Source of the DNA: Anaerolineales bacterium UBA4826 | Lineage (GTDB): Bacteria; Chloroflexota; Anaerolineae; UBA4142 | Reading direction: 5' to 3' | NCBI GenBank assembly: GCA_002400365.1 | Contig: DHFK01000161.1 | Coordinates: 44,787-56,011, forward strand | Length of the DNA stretch: 11,225 bases | Shown here: piece by piece, positions 5,749 to 10,172 of the stretch | Layout of the letters: every line of letters starts with the position of its first letter | How positions within the stretch are numbered: position 1 is the first letter of the stretch | Translations under genes and position numbers: made by a program | Notes under the pieces: generated by a model | Database searches by the model: none | Told to the model about the DNA's origin: nothing | Seen by the model: the letters and a program-made list of their open reading frames with translations, nothing else

Positions 5749-8295
5749 TCACCTGGCTACAAGCGGCAAATACGATTTCTCGACGACAAGCGCGCCGTAG
5801 ACGACAAAGACTTTGCCGCTGTGTCGGAAATCGGTTGGATGCGTGTCGGTATCCGCAAACAAAGAGCCGATAATCACATCGTCCTTGCCGTCTCCATCCA
5901 AGTCGCCCACGCCGACGGCAATGCCGAGATAACGCGCCGCGTTGCTGTTCGAACGCGCGATCATCGGCGCGAGATCATCGGCGGCGACGGCGCCGGCGCG
6001 CGTCGTTCCGCCCGGCGCAACCAACACGCGCGGCGGCGCATCGAAGCCCGCGCCGATGACCAGGTCCGGGCGCGCGTCGCCGATGACAGCGCCGACTGCA
6101 AACGCGCTCGCCGTGACGCCGGTCAGCGTGAGCGTCGCGCGGCTTGTCACGCTGAACGATTGTCCGCCCGTGAATGGTCCGGGAAGGATGTAAATGTTAC
6201 TGCCTGAGCCGAGAATCAAATCCGCTTTCCCATCGCCGTTGAAATCCATCACCGCGACGCCGCCGGCTTGCAAGCCGGTAATCGTCACGTCGGCGGACGC
6301 GCTACCCAAATGAATTGCGCCAGAACGCGGGCCGAAGAGCACATACGCCGTGTTGTCGGTGCGCACGACCAGATCACGCGGCGCGTCGCTGTTGAGTCGT
6401 CCGAGCGCGAAGTTTTCTAGATGCGCGTTCGCGGCTGGACCGTAGATCGCGAGACTCGGCGCCGTCGCGCTGATGTTGAACGAGCCGGCAAGCGCAGAAC
6501 TGCCGAAGATTCCAAAGACCGCGCCCGTTCCCGTCGTCGCGCCGTCATTCGCCAGCGCATCGCCGACGAGCAAATCGTCAATGCCATCGCCGTTCAAGTC
6601 CGCCGCCGCGAGCGCGTTGTGATTGCCGTACGCGCCGAAATCTTTCGCCGGCGCGCGCAGCATGAAATCCGCGGGCTTGGTCGTGCTGTTCACGTTTGTG
6701 TCGGTGATGGTGCGCGTACCGCTGAGCGCTGAACCGCCGAACAGAACAAACACTGTGGGCCAGGGAATCGCCGTGTTGTCATCCTGATTGGAACTGACGA
6801 TCAGATCGCGCTTGCCGTCGCCGTTGAGATCGCCGCCGGCGAACGCGCCTGACCCGACGTGCTGGTACAAGTACTTGCTGACGACAGTGAGATCGGCGGT
6901 GCGCGTGTACATGTCAAGCGTGCCGAGTGTTCGCGCGCCGAAATTGGAAAAACTCCACACGCGTCCCGTCGCGTTGAGCGTATTGAAATCCTCCGCCCAA
7001 TCGTGCGCCGCCATGACCAAATCGGCGCGCCCGTCGCCGTTCACATCCGCGCCCATCACGGACATGCCCATCCAGTTGTTCGCGTTCGGATCGGGATGAC
7101 CGAGGATGCCGCCGGGACCGATGATCGTTAGATCGGCTTGCCCTGCCTCTACGTCGAGCATTCGCTGCGCGGCGCCAGTGAATTCATCCGCGCCGATGTC
7201 AATCTTGTACAGTCCCGATGCGCCCATCATCGCGCGCGGCTCGCCATCAATGTCGCGATTTGGCGCGTTCGTGTGCGTACCCGCGTCGATCGCCGGCGAG
7301 CCGGCGTTGAGATGAAAATCCGCCGTGAGTTGCGGATTCACGGTCAGGTCGGTCCCGCCAAGCGTATAGCCCTGCGCGCTCGTCGTGTTGCCAAAGTAAA
7401 TGGTGTAACTCGTGTTGACCGTCGCGGTCGCGCTGACGCCGACGGTGTGGCTCATGACGATGTTGTTGACGAGCGTGAGATTCGAATTAGCCCGAACGCC
7501 CTGTCCGCCGTTGCCGACGATGGTATTGTTCGCCAGCAAAATGGGTCCGCCGCCGGAAATATCTACTCCGCCGCCATAGGCAACCGATCCGCTGACGGTG
7601 TTGTTGGCGATGATGTTGCCGACGACGGTTGCTTGCGTATTCTCCAACTCAATGCCGCCGCCGAGCACCGTGCTGCCGCCAGCAGTTGCCGTGTTGTTCT
7701 CGATGCGATTATGCCGAATGTGCGCGGCGCCGCGCTGGACCCAAATCCCGCCGCCAAGCAGGTAGCCAACGTTGCCAGTGATGACATTGTTGCTGACGAC
7801 AGCATCGCTGTCGCGGATCGCGATGCCGCCACCATGATTGCCGCCACCGCCGCCAGTGATTGTGAAACCGTCCAGCGTTGGCGCAACCTGAGTGGGCTGT
7901 CCGATTTGCCCCTGGACGTATACCACCGATATGTCTGCAGTCGAAGGGCGAATCGTCGTGACGTTCACCGTCGGATTTCGATTCGTAAAATCCGCGCAAG
8001 TATAGCCGCCGAGCAGCGTAACGGTCTTGGTGATGTACAAATTGCTCGTGTTCTTGGTTTCGGTGTACGTTCCCGCGGCGACTTTGATCACATCGCCCGG
8101 TTGGGCGGCATCTACTGCCGCTTGAATCGTCGTGTACGGCGCGCCGCCGGTTTTGCACACGCGCAATTCGCCCGTGGGCGCGACCTGGGGAACAGCCGCG
8201 CGCACGCTTGGCTGGTTTGTCGCCGCGATAAAGATCGCAAGCAACGACAGGAATGCGGCAGGGAGGATCGTACGCAGAGAACGACTTTCAGCCAT
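5749..8295 (-). CDS. Secreted beta-helix/choice-of-anchor Q-like protein fused to FG-GAP repeats
   Basis: An 848-residue extracellular protein. A signal peptide (hydrophobic residues about 8-33) is followed by a beta-helix domain (about 40-370) paralogous to the neighbouring gene, closing with SPAIDAG...DIDGEPRA...IDIGADEF. The C-terminal half carries at least five calcium-binding-type FG-GAP/VCBS motifs: DVNGDGRADL near 415, DLNGDGKRDL near 487, DLNGDGIDDL near 564, DFNGDGKADL near 682 and DLDGDGKDDV near 795. These form an integrin-alpha-like propeller. The chain ends in KSYLPLVAR, with no LPXTG motif or C-terminal membrane helix. FG-GAP propellers usually bind ligands or mediate surface contact; the ligand here is unknown. 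The ATG at 8295 lies within the end of the upstream monooxygenase-like gene (8-nt overlap). Confidence 0.9.
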   Translation of the reverse strand: MAESRSLRTILPAAFLSLLAIFIAATNQPSVRAAVPQVAPTGELRVCKTGGAPYTTIQAAVDAAQPGDVIKVAAGTYTETKNTSNLYITKTVTLLGGYTCADFTNRNPTVNVTTIRPSTADISVVYVQGQIGQPTQVAPTLDGFTITGGGGGNHGGGIAIRDSDAVVSNNVITGNVGYLLGGGIWVQRGAAHIRHNRIENNTATAGGSTVLGGGIELENTQATVVGNIIANNTVSGSVAYGGGVDISGGGPILLANNTIVGNGGQGVRANSNLTLVNNIVMSHTVGVSATATVNTSYTIYFGNTTSAQGYTLGGTDLTVNPQLTADFHLNAGSPAIDAGTHTNAPNRDIDGEPRAMMGASGLYKIDIGADEFTGAAQRMLDVEAGQADLTIIGPGGILGHPDPNANNWMGMSVMGADVNGDGRADLVMAAHDWAEDFNTLNATGRVWSFSNFGARTLGTLDMYTRTADLTVVSKYLYQHVGSGAFAGGDLNGDGKRDLIVSSNQDDNTAIPWPTVFVLFGGSALSGTRTITDTNVNSTTKPADFMLRAPAKDFGAYGNHNALAAADLNGDGIDDLLVGDALANDGATTGTGAVFGIFGSSALAGSFNISATAPSLAIYGPAANAHLENFALGRLNSDAPRDLVVRTDNTAYVLFGPRSGAIHLGSASADVTITGLQAGGVAVMDFNGDGKADLILGSGSNIYILPGPFTGGQSFSVTSRATLTLTGVTASAFAVGAVIGDARPDLVIGAGFDAPPRVLVAPGGTTRAGAVAADDLAPMIARSNSNAARYLGIAVGVGDLDGDGKDDVIIGSLFADTDTHPTDFRHSGKVFVVYGALVVEKSYLPLVAR

Positions 8296-8590
8296 AGTTC
8301 ATGCTCGCGCTGTGCATCGCCACACTGAAGACAGACAACGTCGGCTCCGCGCCCGCCGCGCGAAACATCCGCACGCCGCGCGGCGTTTCGCCGGATTGCC
8401 GCATTTGATCAAGCGCTGCGCGGCTTTGCCATACGGTATGGATTCGCCACAACGTGGGGTCTGCCGGACTGTGGATCAGAGATGTTTCCGCGATTCCTGG
8501 ATCCAAATGCGCGATGCCGGTTTTGAACGCGTCTGCAAGCGCGCTCCATTTGGCGCTCTCAACGCGCGCTTCCAAAATGGTTATGACCAT
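8288..8590 (-). CDS. Antibiotic biosynthesis monooxygenase (ABM)-like dimeric alpha/beta-barrel protein
   Basis: A 100-residue protein resembling the ABM/dimeric ferredoxin-like barrel family: a first strand VITILEARV, a helix, a central LWRIHTVWQSRAALDQMRQSGE segment, and a final strand with TLSVFSVAM. Such proteins act as small oxygenases, haem-binding proteins or cofactor-free enzymes; no specific substrate can be read here. The ATG at 8590 is chosen over the one at 8638 because the family fold starts at MVITILEA, a weak GAGAG lies upstream, and the extra 16 residues come from a 9-mer repeat array. A perfect TATAAT box lies about 75 nt upstream. The stop overlaps the next start (ATGGCTGA), suggesting coupling to the FG-GAP gene, though their functions have no obvious link. 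Confidence 0.7.
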   Translation of the reverse strand: MVITILEARVESAKWSALADAFKTGIAHLDPGIAETSLIHSPADPTLWRIHTVWQSRAALDQMRQSGETPRGVRMFRAAGAEPTLSVFSVAMHSASMNYG

Positions 8591-8616
8591 GTTTGCTCTC
8601 TTGAAAATAGTTTTGT

Positions 8617-8643
8617 CCACGAAGGTCACGAAGAACACAAAGA
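8617..8643. repeat. Three degenerate tandem 9-mers in the leader of the ABM-like gene
   Basis: CCACGAAGG, TCACGAAGA and ACACAAAGA follow one another without gaps at 8617-8643. Arrays of this CACGAAGGN type are familiar from many environmental genomes, where they yield spurious peptides such as VHEGHEEHKE; one such reading occurs here on the + strand. The array lies between the predicted -10 box and the start codon of the ABM-like gene, so it would be transcribed as leader. No reverse-complement arm was seen. Confidence 0.6.
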
Positions 8644-8665
8644 AGAACCTTTTTCAGTGCGCGGA

Positions 8666-8671
8666 TTATAA
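8666..8671 (-). promoter_or_regulatory. Predicted -10 box (TATAAT) for the ABM/FG-GAP/beta-helix unit
   Basis: On the minus strand a perfect TATAAT occurs 75 nt upstream of the chosen ATG at 8590. No convincing -35 hexamer stands at 16-18 nt; the sequence there is AT-rich (ACGAAA at 17 nt). It is the only good promoter-like match upstream of the four-gene minus-strand unit and lies downstream of the YHS terminator. Prediction only. Confidence 0.4.
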
Positions 8672-8721
8672 CAAGAAAGGAAGAGAATTTCGTTAAAAGT
8701 TAGCAAGAGATTCCTGCGGAC

Positions 8722-8760
8722 AAAAAAATCTTGCGAAGGGTTGCTGACCTTCGCAAGATT
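8722..8760 (-). terminator. Intrinsic terminator of the YHS/methyltransferase unit
   Basis: AATCTTGCGAAGG (8727-8739) and CCTTCGCAAGATT (8748-8760) form a perfect 13-bp stem with an 8-nt loop. Read on the minus strand, the stem runs straight into a run of seven Ts (complement of 8722-8728), the classic Rho-independent arrangement. It stands 100 nt downstream of the YHS stop codon and upstream of the next promoter. Its core CTTGCGAAGG recurs at 10013-10022, so it may be a dispersed palindrome serving as terminator. Confidence 0.8.
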
Positions 8761-8780
8761 AATGCCACTAGTGTTCTGAT

Positions 8781-8840
8781 TGCGGGGTAGGCGGGCAGCC
8801 GTCCTTCGACAAGCTCAGGACGGCTGGGCTCCTACCCGCA
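8781..8840. repeat. REP-like two-stage palindrome with TTCGACAAGCTCAGG core
   Basis: An inner 10-bp stem, CAGCCGTCCT (8796-8805) with AGGACGGCTG (8817-8826), encloses the 11-nt loop TCGACAAGCTC. After a 4+4-nt internal loop, an outer stem continues as TGCGGGGTAGG (8781-8791) with CCTACCCGCA (8831-8840), with one bulged G. From general knowledge, the CTTCGACAAGCTCAGG core is a repetitive extragenic palindrome seen in many unrelated bacterial genomes. It fills the gap between the YHS stop and the terminator hairpin. Confidence 0.7.
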
Positions 8841-8859
8841 AAAATATATCGACGAACTG

Positions 8860-9036
8860 CTAATGCCCCGCCATACTCATCGAGGGACCTGCCTTCAAGA
8901 ACTTTTCCGGGTCCTTGTCGAAGGCGACCTTGCAGCCCCTGGAGCAAAAGTAGTACGTCGCGCCCATGTACTCAGACTTGGCGGCTTCCTTTCCCTCGGT
9001 CACCGTCATTCCGCACACCGGGTCTTTGTGTTCCAT
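8860..9036 (-). CDS. Small YHS-domain (heavy-metal-binding) protein
   Basis: A 58-residue protein that is almost only a YHS domain. Seen: DPVCGM at residues 5-10 with Cys8; GATYYFCSRGC with Cys31 and Cys35; and the helix KVAFDKDPEKFL. YHS domains bind soft metals such as copper and are found alone or at the N-terminus of copper P-type ATPases, which fits the copA gene in the same cluster; a metallochaperone or metal-sensing role is inferred. The ATG at 9036 is chosen because AAGGAGG (9044-9050) lies 7 nt upstream. A longer reading from 9114 would translate the heptamer repeat and is rejected. It is the last gene of its unit, with a strong terminator 100 nt downstream. Confidence 0.9.
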   Translation of the reverse strand: MEHKDPVCGMTVTEGKEAAKSEYMGATYYFCSRGCKVAFDKDPEKFLKAGPSMSMAGH

Positions 9037-9050
9037 TTGAATTCCTCCTT

Positions 9051-9167
9051 TTGGAATGGATGTTGGAATTTGGATGTTGGACGTTAGATGTTTGACGTTG
9101 GGGAATGAACTCAAGTAGCATTACATTCCAACTTCCAACCTCCAACTCCCAACCTCCAACTTCCAAC
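9051..9167. repeat. Inverted heptamer-array element between methyltransferase and YHS genes
   Basis: The left arm (9051-9104) holds degenerate tandem heptamers: TTGGAAT, a 5-nt slip, TTGGAAT, TTGGATG, TTGGACG, TTAGATG, TTTGACG, TTGGGGA. The right arm (9126-9167) is six regular heptamers: TTCCAAC, TTCCAAC, CTCCAAC, TCCCAAC, CTCCAAC, TTCCAAC. TTGGAAN and NTTCCAA are complementary, so the arms can fold around a central spacer of about 21 nt. It fills almost all of the 133-nt gap, touching the methyltransferase stop codon at one end and the YHS Shine-Dalgarno at the other. The architecture matches the elements in tgt and copA. Heptamer arrays of this style (STRR) are known from cyanobacteria. Confidence 0.8.
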
Positions 9168-9169
9168 CC

Positions 9170-9757
9170 CTACTTGATCGCGTCAATGCCGATAAACAAA
9201 CCGCCGATATGCCGACTTGTCCCGCGCACGCGGAACCCCGCGCGCGCGACCGCCGCCAACGTATCGCGATTGAGATGACATCCACCGGCGATCTGTTTCC
9301 ACAGCGGTGTGATCGCATCCTGCGCGCCCGCGATCAAACGATTCTCGACGCGCACGTGCTCGACCAAGCGAAACACGCCGCCCGTCTTCAACACGCGCCG
9401 CGCTTCGCGCAACGCGCGCGCCGGGTCGCCGATGGTGCAGAAAACCAGCGTGCCAAGCACCGCGTCGAACGCTTCGTCGGCGAACGGCAACTCTTCCGCG
9501 CGCGCTTGCTGCAGCGCAATGCCGTCGCCGCGTCCATTGCGGCGCAGCATCGCGCGCCGCAGCGACGCGCCGTCTGGATCGATCGCGGCGACTGACTGGC
9601 TCATGCGATAGCGCGGCAGATTCAAGCCGGTGCCAACGCCCAGTTCCAGCACGCGCCCACGCGCCGCGCGCACGACCCACTCGCGCCACCGGCGCACCCC
9701 CATCGGATCGAGCGGCGCGATCAGTGGATCGTACAGCATGGCGAGCAGTTCACCCAT
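9170..9757 (-). CDS. Class I SAM-dependent methyltransferase, METTL7-like
   Basis: A 195-residue methyltransferase. Seen: YDPLIAPLDPMGVRRWRE near the N-terminus; the SAM-binding motif I, VLELGVGTGLNLPRY, at about residues 36-50; the acidic AIDPDG strand end; AEELPFADEAFDAVLGTLVFCTI (split here as AEELPFADEAFD and AVLGTLVFCTI); REARRVLKTGGVFRLVEHVR; and the late signature GGCHLNRDT with ARAGF. The EHVR...PLW...GGCHL pattern is the one I associate with METTL7/thiol-methyltransferase-like proteins. The substrate cannot be told from sequence. GGGAGG lies about 10 nt upstream of the ATG at 9757. It stands 36 nt after the small membrane-protein gene and shares its strand with copA and the YHS gene, so a role in metal or thiol handling is possible but inferred. 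Confidence 0.85.
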   Translation of the reverse strand: MGELLAMLYDPLIAPLDPMGVRRWREWVVRAARGRVLELGVGTGLNLPRYRMSQSVAAIDPDGASLRRAMLRRNGRGDGIALQQARAEELPFADEAFDAVLGTLVFCTIGDPARALREARRVLKTGGVFRLVEHVRVENRLIAGAQDAITPLWKQIAGGCHLNRDTLAAVARAGFRVRGTSRHIGGLFIGIDAIK

Positions 9758-9793
9758 CGTCAGGTGTCCTCCCGTGAAACGTGAATTGGCTAC

Positions 9794-10012
9794 TTACACG
9801 CGCCAGACATCGTGAATCGCGAGTCCGACGACGCCGATGAACAAGCCTACGAGAACCAGGTACATCCCCAGCGGTGACTGAAGCATCATGGTCGCTCCAA
9901 TCATGATCGCAAACGCGCCCGCCTCGAAAATCCCGACGAGCGTGTGCTTGAATGCGAGCAATAATTTTTCCAACGTACTGGCGTGCCGCCTTCCTGCAAA
10001 GTACTCAGCCAA
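9794..10012 (-). CDS. Small two-helix membrane protein, unknown function
   Basis: A 72-residue reading with two hydrophobic segments: VGIFEAGAFAIMIGATMML at about 26-44 and MYLVLVGLFIGVVGLAIHDV at about 50-69. The basic/polar N-terminus suggests a small inner-membrane protein. I do not recognise the family. The start is doubtful: the longest frame begins with a TTG inside the palindromic CTTGCGAAGG repeat, and another TTG (STLEK, residue 14) is possible; neither has a good ribosome binding site. It sits 36 nt before the methyltransferase gene and downstream of copA, suggesting co-transcription. No stop interrupts it, and the hydrophobic pattern is too regular to be chance. Confidence 0.5.
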   Translation of the reverse strand: MAEYFAGRRHASTLEKLLLAFKHTLVGIFEAGAFAIMIGATMMLQSPLGMYLVLVGLFIGVVGLAIHDVWRV

Positions 10013-10098
10013 CCTTGCGAAGGTTGCGAAAGCGACGGTTCTTGGGGCAGGAAATACATCTCATCCGAAGACGACCGACGAACCTTCGCAAGGCTGAG
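10006..10098. repeat. Palindromic CTTGCGAAGG repeat pair
   Basis: AACCTTGCGAAGGTT (10011-10025) is itself palindromic around GCG. TTGCGAAGGTT (10015-10025) also pairs perfectly with AACCTTCGCAA at 10081-10091, extended by CTCAGCC (10004-10010 region) with GGCTGAG (10092-10098) across a short bulge. The 55-nt interior shows no gene. The same core forms the terminator at 8727-8760, and the window's first bases (CGCAAGGTTGG) look like the cut end of a third copy. Confidence 0.65.
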
Positions 10099-10120
10099 CA
10101 GTTACCCTGCAAAAGTAATC

Positions 10121-10153
10121 GGGGACGGAGTCAACGCGAACAACTCTGTCCCC
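10121..10153 (-). terminator. Hairpin downstream of copA, possible terminator
   Basis: GGGGACGGAGT (10121-10131) and ACTCTGTCCCC (10143-10153) form an 11-bp stem with one G-U/A-C position and an 11-nt loop. It lies 20 nt after the copA stop codon. Read on the minus strand, it is followed by GATTACTTTTG, only a weak T-run, so termination may be partial. That would allow read-through to the small membrane protein, methyltransferase and YHS genes. Confidence 0.5.
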
Positions 10154-10172
10154 AATCCGCTCGCATTATACA

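Noticed and set aside
7138..8328. Long open frame of 396 codons on the + strand opposite the FG-GAP gene
   Set aside because: It is an antisense shadow of a GC-rich gene with strong codon bias. It has no recognisable domain, is Arg/Ala-rich, and the minus-strand frame has signal peptide, beta-helix and FG-GAP motifs.
8591..8638. N-terminal extension of the ABM-like protein to the ATG at 8638
   Set aside because: The extra residues come from the 9-mer repeat array and precede the natural first strand of the fold.
9037..9114. N-terminal extension of the YHS protein back to an ATG at 9114
   Set aside because: It translates the heptamer repeat arm, while a strong AAGGAGG sits 7 nt before the ATG at 9036 where the domain begins.
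10026..10172. A small RNA or gene between copA and the membrane protein
   Set aside because: Only palindromic repeats and a terminator-like hairpin are visible; no promoter or coding frame can be supported.
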